The position numbers were made by a program, and so were the translations under genes. Positions 34,978 to 43,732 of a stretch of DNA of 63,853 bases are shown piece after piece. Source of the DNA: Clostridia bacterium (GTDB lineage Bacteria > Bacillota > Clostridia > Oscillospirales > CAG-272); the NCBI GenBank assembly GCA_017387685.1, contig JAFOEU010000044.1, positions 1 to 63,853 of the forward strand, given 5' to 3'. The notes beneath the pieces were generated by a model that saw only the letters and a list, made by a program, of their open reading frames with translations, ran no database searches and was not told the origin of the DNA. Numbering within the stretch: the stretch's first letter is position 1; every line of letters begins with the position of its first letter.

Positions 34978-36843
34978 ATACTTCTCCGCCTGAATATTGA
35001 ACATCTCGGCATATTTCCCCTTCATCGCCATCAGCTCGTCGTGTGAGCCGACCTCGCAGAGCTTGCCGGAGTCGAACATATAGATGCGGTCCGCCATACG
35101 GGTGGTGGAGAGGCGGTGGGAGATGAAGATAACCGTTTTGCCCTCGGCGTGTCGGAGGATCGATTGGTTGAGCTCATACTCGGCAACGGGATCGAGTGCG
35201 CTTGAGGGCTCGTCCATTATCCACAGCTCGTAGGGGCGGGCGAATACGCGGGCGATGGCAACCTTCTGGCTCTCTCCTCCCGAAAGATTGGTGCCCTTCT
35301 TGTCAAATTCGCGGGTCAGCATCGTCTGCGTGCCGAGAGATAGTGATTCAAGCTTTTCGGTGAATCCCGATGCTTCGAGCGCGTTTTTCACCGTTTCGCC
35401 GTCCTTTTCCTCATCGTAAGCGCCCGACATTACGTTCTCGGCAACGGTCGAGGCAAAGATCTTGTAGTCCTGAAATACGCATCCGATCTTCGCACGGTAT
35501 GCGGAAATATCGTAATCCTTCGCGCTTCTGCCGTTATAAAGCACCTCGCCCGAGGTGGGATCGTAAAGGCGCATCAGAAGCTTGATGAGAGTTGTTTTGC
35601 CCGCGCCGTTGTAGCCGACGATTGCGATCTTCTCGCCCTTTTCGATCTTCAGATCGATCCCCTTTAGTGCATCCGCGCTGCCGCTGTTTTCATTTTTCGG
35701 CTTCTTGTGGTCGGATTTATGCCACTCGTATTTCGGCTTGTCGGAAAAATCGTATGTGAAGCTGACGTTTCGGAGCTCAAGCGACTCAAATTCGGGCACG
35801 TCCGCCTCACCGCTCACCACTTTAGGCTTGTAATCGAGGAATCCGTAGTATTTTTCAAGGAAGAGCGAGTGCTCGGGGAATTTGGCTACGCGCTCGACGA
35901 AGTCGGTGATGTTCCACTCAACTCGCCAGATGAGTCCCACGCTTGCCGCAAAGACACCGACGAGCATCGCGCCGTCGAGCATCCGCAGAAGCATATAAAA
36001 GATGATGCCGAGGCGTACAGCCTCCATAAATACGTTGTAGAAGATGCCGTAAATGAAGAAATAGCGGATGCCGTACTTTTTCTCGACCTTTATCTTGTCC
36101 TCGCAGTTGGCGTCAGCCTCGCGGAGGAGGAGATCGTCAACGCGCCCCGTGCGCAGCTCCTTGGCGTAGTCGGGGAGATGGTAAACGCGGTTGATGTAAT
36201 CGCGCTTGCGGTTCAGGGGCTTTTTCTCCTTTTCGTGCGCAAATCCCGTCTTGTTGCCGAAATAGTTGACGACACAGCCGACGATTCCCATTCCGCAGAC
36301 GATGTATATGACTATCATATCGATATCAGCCGCGATCAGGGTGCCGAGGATCGTGCCGAGTGCGATGATGCGTCCGGCGAGCGTGTTGAGGTCGGCGATG
36401 ATCTTCAGCGAACGCGACGATGCCTCGTCCATCGCCCATACGAAATCGTTATAGAATTCGGGATCATCGTAGCAAGCGACGTCGATCTCGCTCGTTTTGT
36501 TGAAAAGCTCCTCGTGAATGCGGTGATCGAGCTTGTGGTGGAGATTCGGCTTTATCATTCTGTGGTAGATGCGTTCGACGGCGAAGTAGAAGAGATACCA
36601 CAGCGCCATCAGCCCGATTATTCCGACGATGTAGGAAAGCGGATCGCCGCGGTCGAGGGAGTTGAAGAGGTAGAGCGTGAAAACACCGTAAACGGCGTTG
36701 TTGACCCCGAGGAAGATGCCCTCGATGATGAAGCTGAGGATAACAAGCTCGGGCGTGTACCTGCATACCTTGCCGAAAAGAACGAGGTTGTTGCGAAGAA
36801 TGCGCCCAATCGATTGGCGTTTTTCTTTTTGCTTTTTACTCAT
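34966..36843 (-). CDS. ABC exporter half-transporter (second gene of pair)
   Basis: Start at 36843, with GGGAGGTGAG upstream; overlaps the first transporter gene by 8 bases. The 625-residue protein has a six-helix exporter domain (about 1-330). The nucleotide-binding domain has Walker A GYNGAGKTTLIKLL, Q-loop VFQDYKIF, canonical signature LSGGESQKVAIAR and Walker B LWIMDEPSSALD. The last residues (VSC) are encoded by an intergenic-type heptamer repeat, so the C-terminus may have been recently altered. It should pair with the gene upstream as a heterodimer that expels drugs, peptides or lipids. Confidence 0.9.
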   Translation of the reverse strand: MSKKQKEKRQSIGRILRNNLVLFGKVCRYTPELVILSFIIEGIFLGVNNAVYGVFTLYLFNSLDRGDPLSYIVGIIGLMALWYLFYFAVERIYHRMIKPNLHHKLDHRIHEELFNKTSEIDVACYDDPEFYNDFVWAMDEASSRSLKIIADLNTLAGRIIALGTILGTLIAADIDMIVIYIVCGMGIVGCVVNYFGNKTGFAHEKEKKPLNRKRDYINRVYHLPDYAKELRTGRVDDLLLREADANCEDKIKVEKKYGIRYFFIYGIFYNVFMEAVRLGIIFYMLLRMLDGAMLVGVFAASVGLIWRVEWNITDFVERVAKFPEHSLFLEKYYGFLDYKPKVVSGEADVPEFESLELRNVSFTYDFSDKPKYEWHKSDHKKPKNENSGSADALKGIDLKIEKGEKIAIVGYNGAGKTTLIKLLMRLYDPTSGEVLYNGRSAKDYDISAYRAKIGCVFQDYKIFASTVAENVMSGAYDEEKDGETVKNALEASGFTEKLESLSLGTQTMLTREFDKKGTNLSGGESQKVAIARVFARPYELWIMDEPSSALDPVAEYELNQSILRHAEGKTVIFISHRLSTTRMADRIYMFDSGKLCEVGSHDELMAMKGKYAEMFNIQAEKYVSC

Positions 36844-38674
36844 CGCGCTCACCTCCCGAGGTATAGTTTTTCGCTTGCAGACGGAACATTTCGGCATATT
36901 TGCCGTTCTGCTCCATAAGCTCCGAGTGCGTACCCTCTTCGATAATCTCGCCGTCCTCCATCATATAAACGCGGTCGGCAAGTACTGCGGAGGATAGGCG
37001 GTGCGAGATGAAGATGACGCTTCTGCCCTCGGTCGCGCGGATCATATTCTCAAACATCTGATGCTCCGCGATCGGATCGAGCGCGCTTGAAGGCTCATCA
37101 AGCACAACGAAGGGCGTTTTTTCTGCAAATATCCGCGCGAGTGACACCTTTTGCTGTTCGCCGATCGAGAGATTGACACCCTCATCGTCGAATTCGCGCG
37201 TCATTGTGGTTTCGATGCCGCGGTCGAGCTTTTCGATCTTTTTCCACGCGCCGCTTTCCTTTAAAGCCGCGGTGACGCGTTCATCGTCGCCATTCTTCGG
37301 CAGACGGTGGAGTACGTTCTCCTTGACCGAAAGCGAGAAGAGCTTGAAATCCTGAAATACGCATCCGAAAAGTGCGCGCCATGAGGATAGGCGGTAGTCC
37401 TTTGCGCTCTTGCCGTCCAAAAGAACCTCACCCTCGGTGGGATCGTAAAGGCGCAAAAGGAGCTTGACGAGCGTGGTCTTACCGCTTCCGTTTCGACCGA
37501 CGAGAGCGATCCTCTCGCCCGCTCTTATTTTGAAATTCAGCGAGCGGAGAGAGTCCTTTTCCGCGCCCTCGTATCTGAATGATACGTTTTTGAATTCGAT
37601 GTCACCCGCCTCCGCTACGGGAGCGTTTTCATCCTCTTTGATTTTGGGCTCGTAAGCGAGGAAGTAGCGCACGTCCTCGATGTAGAGCGCGTGCTCGTTG
37701 AATTCGGCGAGGTACTGAACCATCGTCGAGAGGGCGTAGGAGATAGTGCCGATCGAGTTGAGAACGATCAGGCAGTCGCCCATCGTCATCGAGCCCTGAC
37801 CCGCGCCGATCGTGCGCCACACCGAATAAAGCGTTGCGCCGAGGATGGTGACGGCTTCAAGCCCGAAATTCTTGATGAAATCGCAAAGCGCGAGCTTCCA
37901 GCCGTATTTTTTCGTCAGCTCGTTATAATCCCGACGAACCTCGGCAAGCATTTGGAGCTGACGGGGGAAGAAGGAGCCCATTCGCATTTCCTTTGAATAT
38001 TCGCCGAGGTAGAAGGTGCGGCGGACGTAGGCGAATTTGCGGTTGATCGGCTTTCTTTCGGTGTTCTGATCGTGCGAGAGGATATTTGCCATTCTGCGAA
38101 CGAATCCGAGTGCAAGCGGTATCAGCGCAAATAATATAAGGAAGGGATCGATCGCGAAGATCAAAAACGAGGTCAGCGCGAGCGTGATGATATTCCAGAT
38201 GAGGTTGTCAAGCGTCTGCATGACCTTGCGCACGCGCTCCTGCGTTTCGTCCATTGCCTTGACGTATTTGTCGTAGAATTCGGGCGTTTCGTAGCAGGCG
38301 AGATCGACCTCGGCGGCTTTTTTGTAGAGCTTACGGCGAAGGGCGTGGTTGATCCGCTCGGAATATACGGGTGAGAAGATGTTCCAATAAAGATTTGAAA
38401 TCACCCAGATGAGTATTGCCGAGCCGCCGACGGCGAAGATGTAGGTGAAGATCGCTTCTGTCGACCACCCAACACCCTCAACGCTGTCAACGATGAGGCG
38501 AATGAGGTAGGTGTAAAGCAGAAATTCGATCGGGGCGTTGATAAAGGTGACGAGGTAATATATGATGAAGTAGGATTTTGAAGTTTCCCAAACCTGCGCG
38601 AGGGCAAAGATATTGTTATCAATATTACGTCGCAGCGGCAGCTTTTTCTTTTTTTCTTTGTCGTTTTTCTTCAT
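36836..38674 (-). CDS. ABC exporter half-transporter (first gene of pair)
   Basis: A 612-residue half-transporter: six transmembrane helices followed by a nucleotide-binding domain. Walker A is GRNGSGKTTLVKLL, the Q-loop VFQDFKLF and Walker B FVVLDEPSSALD. The signature reads LSIGEQQKVSLAR, where the second Gly of LSGGQ is replaced by Ile. Heterodimeric exporters such as BmrCD and TM287/288 commonly have such asymmetry. AAAGGAGCA precedes the ATG. It is expressed after a 21-codon leader ORF and an attenuator, strong evidence for inducible control. Confidence 0.9.
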   Translation of the reverse strand: MKKNDKEKKKKLPLRRNIDNNIFALAQVWETSKSYFIIYYLVTFINAPIEFLLYTYLIRLIVDSVEGVGWSTEAIFTYIFAVGGSAILIWVISNLYWNIFSPVYSERINHALRRKLYKKAAEVDLACYETPEFYDKYVKAMDETQERVRKVMQTLDNLIWNIITLALTSFLIFAIDPFLILFALIPLALGFVRRMANILSHDQNTERKPINRKFAYVRRTFYLGEYSKEMRMGSFFPRQLQMLAEVRRDYNELTKKYGWKLALCDFIKNFGLEAVTILGATLYSVWRTIGAGQGSMTMGDCLIVLNSIGTISYALSTMVQYLAEFNEHALYIEDVRYFLAYEPKIKEDENAPVAEAGDIEFKNVSFRYEGAEKDSLRSLNFKIRAGERIALVGRNGSGKTTLVKLLLRLYDPTEGEVLLDGKSAKDYRLSSWRALFGCVFQDFKLFSLSVKENVLHRLPKNGDDERVTAALKESGAWKKIEKLDRGIETTMTREFDDEGVNLSIGEQQKVSLARIFAEKTPFVVLDEPSSALDPIAEHQMFENMIRATEGRSVIFISHRLSSAVLADRVYMMEDGEIIEEGTHSELMEQNGKYAEMFRLQAKNYTSGGERDE

Positions 38675-38686
38675 ATTGCTCCTTTC

Positions 38687-38731
38687 GTGTGCTCACGAAA
38701 AAAGAGCACACAGATCGCGTCTTGTGTGCTC
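38687..38731 (-). promoter_or_regulatory. Transcription attenuator upstream of the ABC exporter
   Basis: On the minus strand GAGCACACA pairs with TGTGTGCTC, followed by six T: an intrinsic terminator between the leader ORF and the transporter gene. Just downstream, GAGCACAC (plus-strand 38687-38694, complement) can pair instead with the terminator's 3' arm. The two hairpins are mutually exclusive. The leader stop codon lies 21 bases upstream of the first arm, so ribosome position could choose between the structures. Confidence 0.75.
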
Positions 38732-38751
38732 GATTTTTTGCGCAATTATGC

Positions 38752-38817
38752 TTATCCGCAAATATACCCGGAGGAAGTGACGATTCGGGCAAGAGCACGT
38801 GATGTCTTGGTAGTCAT
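38752..38817 (-). CDS. 21-residue leader peptide of ABC exporter operon
   Basis: A small ORF, MTTKTSRALARIVTSSGYIC plus Gly, has a strong AAAGGAGG ribosome binding site (38826-38833) and starts 34 bases after the promoter -10 box. It ends 21 bases before the attenuator hairpin. Position, size and spacing match leader peptides whose stalled translation controls a downstream transporter, as with bmrB in front of bmrCD in Bacillus. It has Thr, Ser and Arg/Ala runs but no obvious codon bias for one amino acid. A secreted or modified peptide cargo of the exporter is an alternative. Confidence 0.72.
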   Translation of the reverse strand: MTTKTSRALARIVTSSGYICG

Positions 38818-38850
38818 ATTCAATTCCTCCTTTCTTGATTTATTGCCATA

Positions 38851-38879
38851 ATTATACTACTCCGCGCGGAGTTTGTCAA
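38851..38879 (-). promoter_or_regulatory. Promoter of ABC exporter operon with palindromic spacer operator
   Basis: Minus strand TTGACA (38874-38879), 17-base spacer, TATAAT (38851-38856). The spacer contains the perfect 14-bp palindrome ACTCCGCGCGGAGT (38859-38872), a likely dimeric regulator site. Confidence 0.8.
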
Positions 38880-38906
38880 TAGCTTTTAGGACTTTTGCGG
38901 CTCAAC

Positions 38907-40232
38907 TTATTGTTGAGTCTGATACTGTTTCAGTTCGCTGAAGTTGAGGGGTTGGGGCGTGACCTCTATAGCCGAAGTGTCGGGCCATTCGTCGGGGGCA
39001 CGGTCAATGGTGACATTCTTGCCGTCGAGAGTGGCGGTGAATGCGCCCTTGTCGGTCCAGAGAAGCTTTGAGCCCGCCGCCTCGCAATAGCGCAGGGCGA
39101 GCACCGAGCGCGGCTGCTCGAGCATTTCGTCAAGTGCCGCCATAAATACCGTGTATTTCGCCTTCGTCACGTCTGTCAGCAGCTTGCTGTATCGCGCTAC
39201 GCCGTGGTGCGGGTAGGTGAGAATGTCGATGTTTTCAAAATTCTCTCTGCCGTAGTAATCGAGCGTGGGGGCGAGGCAGGTGTCGTCAAATCCCGAATAG
39301 TCGCCCGAAATGAAGATGCTGTTTTCACCGTAGCGGATGACCACCCAGGTCGAGTTATAATTCTGCGCGAGCACCTTCGCGTGCGCCTCGTCGCGCAGGG
39401 CGACGATGTTCCAATAGCCGCGCGAATAGTCGGGCGAGCCGTCCTCTTTGAGGTAGATCGTGGTATGATCCTCGAAAGCGGGGTAGAGATCGAGCACGGC
39501 GTTGATGTTTTCAAGGTCGAGGCGGACGTGCTTTCCCCACGGGACCTCGTAATAATACGTGCTCTTGCCGGGCAGATATTCCGCAACCGCCTCATTCCAT
39601 TTGACGTTATTTCCCGTAAAATGACGCATTTCAGGGTCTGTTTCGGGCGTGGAGCAATATATTTTCTCGATCGCGATGAAGGGATTCTTCATCATTATCT
39701 TGAACATTCCCGCGATATGGTCGCTGTGGTAGTGCGAGAGGTGAGCATTGATCGCGATCTTCAGGCTCTCGTCGGACTCGTCAATGCCGAGCTCGTCCGC
39801 CGCCTTTTTGCGGATGTCCATAAGGTAATCGTTGAGCACCTCGCCGATCTTGGAAAGACCCGAGTCGCATATCCAGATCTCGCCGTTTGCGGTGAAAAGG
39901 CTGCCGAGCATATGCGTCATCTGCGGCATAAAGTAGTGAAGCTTATCGTCGCGCACCATAAAATCGTTGGCGCGAAGACCGTTTGACTTGCCCGTGATGC
40001 GTTCGCTTTCGGCAATGACTGTGCCTTTTTGCTTTGCAACGATGTAAAATTCCGCACGGCGAGCGTAATCAAGCCCTACCGTGGCGGTTGTTTCCGTTAT
40101 GTTATCGGCAACACAACTGAAATCGCGTATCGAATCGGAATATTTAAGATAAATACCGTAGCTGTCGGCACCTTCGACGGGATCCCAGATGAGCGTACCG
40201 CACCAATCTCCGGGAGTGAATAAGAGTTTCAT
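38907..40232 (-). CDS. MBL-fold metallo-hydrolase with N-terminal Fn3-like domain
   Basis: A 441-residue protein. Residues 1-90 look like a fibronectin type III-like beta-sandwich (LIWDPVEGADSYGIYLKY). The rest is a metallo-beta-lactamase fold of the ComEC/Rec2-like branch: HLSHYHSDHIAGMF with the zinc ligands near 168, then ISGDYSGFDDT near 313 and YPHHGVARYS near 347. No signal peptide or membrane helix was seen, so it is probably cytoplasmic. Its ATG shares a base with the RNHCP gene's TAA stop, so the two are coupled. Substrate unknown. Confidence 0.8.
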   Translation of the reverse strand: MKLLFTPGDWCGTLIWDPVEGADSYGIYLKYSDSIRDFSCVADNITETTATVGLDYARRAEFYIVAKQKGTVIAESERITGKSNGLRANDFMVRDDKLHYFMPQMTHMLGSLFTANGEIWICDSGLSKIGEVLNDYLMDIRKKAADELGIDESDESLKIAINAHLSHYHSDHIAGMFKIMMKNPFIAIEKIYCSTPETDPEMRHFTGNNVKWNEAVAEYLPGKSTYYYEVPWGKHVRLDLENINAVLDLYPAFEDHTTIYLKEDGSPDYSRGYWNIVALRDEAHAKVLAQNYNSTWVVIRYGENSIFISGDYSGFDDTCLAPTLDYYGRENFENIDILTYPHHGVARYSKLLTDVTKAKYTVFMAALDEMLEQPRSVLALRYCEAAGSKLLWTDKGAFTATLDGKNVTIDRAPDEWPDTSAIEVTPQPLNFSELKQYQTQQ

Positions 40233-40573
40233 TAATATCTGTCCTTTCCTGCTGTTAATTTTATGATAAGGTCGATGTCATCGGGCTGGACGCGGGCCTC
40301 GTGCGCGGCACGGCAACGCTTTTCTGCGCCGCATTTGGTGCATTTGTGGGTGATGATATATCCCTTCTTGGGGTCGGGCTCGACGAGGATCGGCTCCATA
40401 AGTCCGAGGCACTCGCAGGCGCGGTCGCCGGGATTTTCGTCAATATGTATCGACCAAAGACAGAAAGGGCAATGGTTACGAGAGGACGAGCCGAGCGGCT
40501 TTACCTCGCGTCCGCAATGTCCGCAGATGAATCCCGAATCGTTTTTTGCAAATCTTTTATTTTCAAGCTCCAT
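40232..40573 (-). CDS. RNHCP-domain zinc protein
   Basis: A 113-residue protein built around the RNHCP motif (SRNHCPFCLWS, residues 31-41) with flanking CxxC pairs (CGHC at 17-20, CTKC near 78). The RNHCP family is small and cytoplasmic and its role is not known; several conserved cysteines imply zinc binding and possibly RNA contact. It heads a two-gene unit with the MBL hydrolase. Confidence 0.85.
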   Translation of the reverse strand: MELENKRFAKNDSGFICGHCGREVKPLGSSSRNHCPFCLWSIHIDENPGDRACECLGLMEPILVEPDPKKGYIITHKCTKCGAEKRCRAAHEARVQPDDIDLIIKLTAGKDRY

Positions 40574-40611
40574 ATTTTTGCCTCTTTTTTGCTCTTTTTT
40601 GAAAAAAGCTC

Positions 40612-40640
40612 TTTATTTATTTTGAATTTTGTAGTATAAT
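40612..40640 (+). promoter_or_regulatory. Probable promoter of U32 operon
   Basis: TATAAT at 40635-40640 is a good -10, with a weak TTTATT 17 bases upstream. GGAGGT at 40702-40707 precedes the ATG at 40716. Confidence 0.45.
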
Positions 40641-40715
40641 TATATTAATTATACACCAGCGAAGCCTCACCGTCAAGAGCTTTGCGATAATTTTGATCCG
40701 CGGAGGTTCGGAAAA

Positions 40716-42521
40716 ATGGAAAAGAGAATAAAATTACCCGAGCTTCTGGCTCCCGCGGGCTCGCCCGAGGCGTTGACCGCCGCAATTCGCGCGGGTGCTG
40801 ATGCGGTCTATATGGGAGCGTCGGGCTTCAATGCGCGAATCGGCGCGGCGAATTTTACTCCCGAAAGCCTGAAATATGAGATCGCACGCGCACACGAAGC
40901 GGGCGTGCGGATATATCTGACACTCAACACCCTAGTTTACGACCGCGAGATCGGCGATCTGCTCAAAACTGCGGAAGCCGCATACCTTGCGGGCGCGGAT
41001 GCCCTGATCGTTGCCGACCTCGGTGTCGCCTCGATCCTCCGCCGCACATTCCCCGACTTTCCGCTTCACGGCTCGACGCAGATGTCGGGACATAATCTTG
41101 AACAAGCTAAAATGCTTTCAGAGCTCGGATTTGAGCGAATGGTCATTGCGCGCGAAACCTCGCGCGAGGATCTTGCGCTCGTTTGCCGCGAGTCGCCCAT
41201 CGAGATCGAAGCCTTCGTCCACGGCGCGCTCTGCGTTTGCCATTCGGGACAATGCCTCTTTTCCTCGATCGTCGGCGGTCGCTCGGGCAACCGAGGACTC
41301 TGCGCACAGCCCTGCCGTCTGCCATATTCCGACGGGCGTGGCGGAAAATCCTATCCTCTCAGCCTCAAAGATCTTTCTCTCGCGCCGCACTTGCCCGAGC
41401 TTATCGAAATGGGTGTTTCCTCGCTCAAGGTCGAGGGCAGAATGAAGCCGCCCGAGTACGTTGCCGGAGTTATCTCTATTTGGAGAAAGCTTCTCGACGA
41501 GGGCAGAGGCGCGAATGCCGAGGAAATGCGCCGCCTTGCAGAGATCTTCTCACGCCAAGGCTTTACCGACGGATATTACACACAAAATATCGGCAAAAAT
41601 ATGCTCGGTATCCGTACCGAGGGCGACAAGGCTCGCTCTGCAACGCAGAAAAATAAGATCGAATATAAAAATACAAAAGCCCCCATCCCCGAATATACGG
41701 AAAGAAATGCACGCGCGGCAGATTATAAGCCGCAAAGAGCGTCGGGAAAGCGCGGTAAACAGATCGTCAACACCGCAGTTTTCCACAGCGCCGCGCAGTA
41801 TACGGCTAAAGCCGCGAAATTCTTTGATATCGCATATCTGCCGCTCGAGGAATTCCGGAATGCGCGAGGCGCGAAGGGCGTTTTGTTCCCGCCCGTCATT
41901 TTCAACAGCGAAATGCCGCGCGTGCGCCGTCAGCTTGAGGAAGCACGAAAGCTCGGCGCGACCGATGCTCTCGTCGGCAATCTCGGTCATATCTCGCTCG
42001 CGCGCGAATTCGGACTTTGCCTGCACGGTGATCTCCGCCTCAATATCACAAACAACGAAACCACAGCCGCACTCGAATCGCTCGGCTTTGAGGACGTTAT
42101 CCTCTCGCCCGAGCTGACTTTGCCCCGTATCAGGGATATTTCGGGCACAACCTCCGCCGTTACTTACGGCAGATTGCCCCTTATGGTCACCGAAAAGTGC
42201 GTCGGAAAGGAGCTCGGCGGATGCAAGGTCTGCGAGCGCGGACAGGCAAAGCTGACCGACCGTATGGGAATTTCGTTCCCTGTGCTGAAGATCGAGGAGC
42301 ACCGCTCACTGATCGTAAACTCACTCCCGACATATATCCTCGACCGTCTGCAGGATCTTACCGAGGGCTTTATCACGAGAAGACACTATATCTTTACGGT
42401 CGAATCCCCGCGCGAGGTCGATGCGATCCTCTCGTGTGCGCTGTCCGGCGCGCCCATTCCGGGCGGAAAATGCCGCCGTCTGCCGCAAAATCAGCAGGTG
42501 AAGAAAGGAAAAAATAAATGA
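40716..42521 (+). CDS. U32-family peptidase / RNA-hydroxylation-type protein
   Basis: A 601-residue U32 protein. The N-terminal core has DAVYMGASGFNARIGAANF and HGSTQMSGHN. The conserved Cys cluster EAFVHGALCVCHSGQCLFSS is near residues 168-187, then GNRGLCAQPCR. The C-terminal part is the usual collagenase-like extension. Some members (RlhA, TrhP) hydroxylate 23S rRNA or tRNA rather than cleave collagen; which role applies here is open. The stop overlaps the start of the next gene (ATGA). Confidence 0.88.
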   Translation: MEKRIKLPELLAPAGSPEALTAAIRAGADAVYMGASGFNARIGAANFTPESLKYEIARAHEAGVRIYLTLNTLVYDREIGDLLKTAEAAYLAGADALIVADLGVASILRRTFPDFPLHGSTQMSGHNLEQAKMLSELGFERMVIARETSREDLALVCRESPIEIEAFVHGALCVCHSGQCLFSSIVGGRSGNRGLCAQPCRLPYSDGRGGKSYPLSLKDLSLAPHLPELIEMGVSSLKVEGRMKPPEYVAGVISIWRKLLDEGRGANAEEMRRLAEIFSRQGFTDGYYTQNIGKNMLGIRTEGDKARSATQKNKIEYKNTKAPIPEYTERNARAADYKPQRASGKRGKQIVNTAVFHSAAQYTAKAAKFFDIAYLPLEEFRNARGAKGVLFPPVIFNSEMPRVRRQLEEARKLGATDALVGNLGHISLAREFGLCLHGDLRLNITNNETTAALESLGFEDVILSPELTLPRIRDISGTTSAVTYGRLPLMVTEKCVGKELGGCKVCERGQAKLTDRMGISFPVLKIEEHRSLIVNSLPTYILDRLQDLTEGFITRRHYIFTVESPREVDAILSCALSGAPIPGGKCRRLPQNQQVKKGKNK

Positions 42522-43732
42522 GATCGGTAAAAAATATAACCGCGGGAGTCGCGGTGGTGCTGTGCGTTCTGATATGCATATACGTTGCGACTCTTTATCT
42601 TAAATTCAAGCCCGAAGAGCCTAAAGTCCTCTCGGACGGCACCGTCGAGGAGGTCGATGGCGCGATCAAGCAGTTCCTTGACTCGGACGTACACGCAAAG
42701 GAGCATCTGAAGCTTGTTATCCTGCTTGCTTTTTCGGCATTCGTCGGTTTTGTCTTTGAAAAAAGACCTGCGTTCGGTATGCTTACGTCGGTTCTGGCAC
42801 TTGCATACGCGCTGACGCTTTTCAGCTTCGAAGGACTTCCGAAATATCCGATGACGGTGGTCTCACTCTGCCTTGTTCACACCGTCGGAGCGATATTTTT
42901 CGCCGCAACCTCGGAGCGTGGGGGCAAATCATTTCTCAGAGTCAACAGCGCCGCCGCGGGCGGATTGCTTTGTAACGCTGCCGCTTTTTTCACCGTGTCC
43001 TCCGTCGCCCGCACACTCGGCGGACTTTGCGAGATTGATGAAAAGCTCCAATATCTCAGCGAGCAGGGAGTCACTGTAACGACCAAGCTTGCCATTGTTC
43101 CCGATACGGTAAATATGCTGCTTCGCACATTTGAAAACCACGGTCTTGAAAAGGCGCGCGAGGTGCTTTATATTTTCAATAAGCAATACACCACCGACGG
43201 AGTCGCGGAGAAGATCGATCTCTCGTATTTTGCCGGTGAGTATACGGCTTATATGGTGCTTACCGCAGTTCTTGCGGTGACCGTTCTTCTTTCCTTTTTG
43301 TTCAGAAAGAGAACGGGATTCGTCGCGTTCCTTTCTGCGATCCCGGCGTTTTGTGTTTTCGGAAATATTCTTTTTGCCAAGATGTCGACTTTATCTCTTG
43401 CGATCCTTGCGATGACACTTTCCGCCGCGATAGGAGCATTTGCCGCATCGCAGAGAAACGGAATGCCCGCGCTCGTTGATGAAAACGGTGACGAGCTTGA
43501 AATCGAGGACGAGGACGATCCCGATGAGGACGAGCTCCCGAAGACCGATGCCGAGGACGGCGCAGAGAATGAGGATCTTCCCGATTGGGAATGTGACAAG
43601 CTCGATTATTTTTACCAAAAACCGAAATATGATCCCGAACCCGAGGAGATCACGCCCGAGGAGAGGGACGAATATCTTGAAATAGAGGAGAATGACGATG
43701 GAGATCAGAAAGAAGATACAGAGCAAGCTTGA
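42518..43732 (+). CDS. Polytopic membrane protein with acidic cytoplasmic tail
   Basis: I do not recognise this 404-residue protein. It has about eight transmembrane helices: near 6-28, 68-85, 92-108, 112-131, 145-165, 245-265, 270-288 and 294-312. A tail of about 90 residues is extremely rich in Asp/Glu (EDEDDPDEDELPK, then DPEPEEITPEE). It follows the U32 gene with an ATGA overlap and reaches 35 bases into the next gene. The acidic tail may bind cations or a basic partner. Confidence 0.6.
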   Translation: MRSVKNITAGVAVVLCVLICIYVATLYLKFKPEEPKVLSDGTVEEVDGAIKQFLDSDVHAKEHLKLVILLAFSAFVGFVFEKRPAFGMLTSVLALAYALTLFSFEGLPKYPMTVVSLCLVHTVGAIFFAATSERGGKSFLRVNSAAAGGLLCNAAAFFTVSSVARTLGGLCEIDEKLQYLSEQGVTVTTKLAIVPDTVNMLLRTFENHGLEKAREVLYIFNKQYTTDGVAEKIDLSYFAGEYTAYMVLTAVLAVTVLLSFLFRKRTGFVAFLSAIPAFCVFGNILFAKMSTLSLAILAMTLSAAIGAFAASQRNGMPALVDENGDELEIEDEDDPDEDELPKTDAEDGAENEDLPDWECDKLDYFYQKPKYDPEPEEITPEERDEYLEIEENDDGDQKEDTEQA

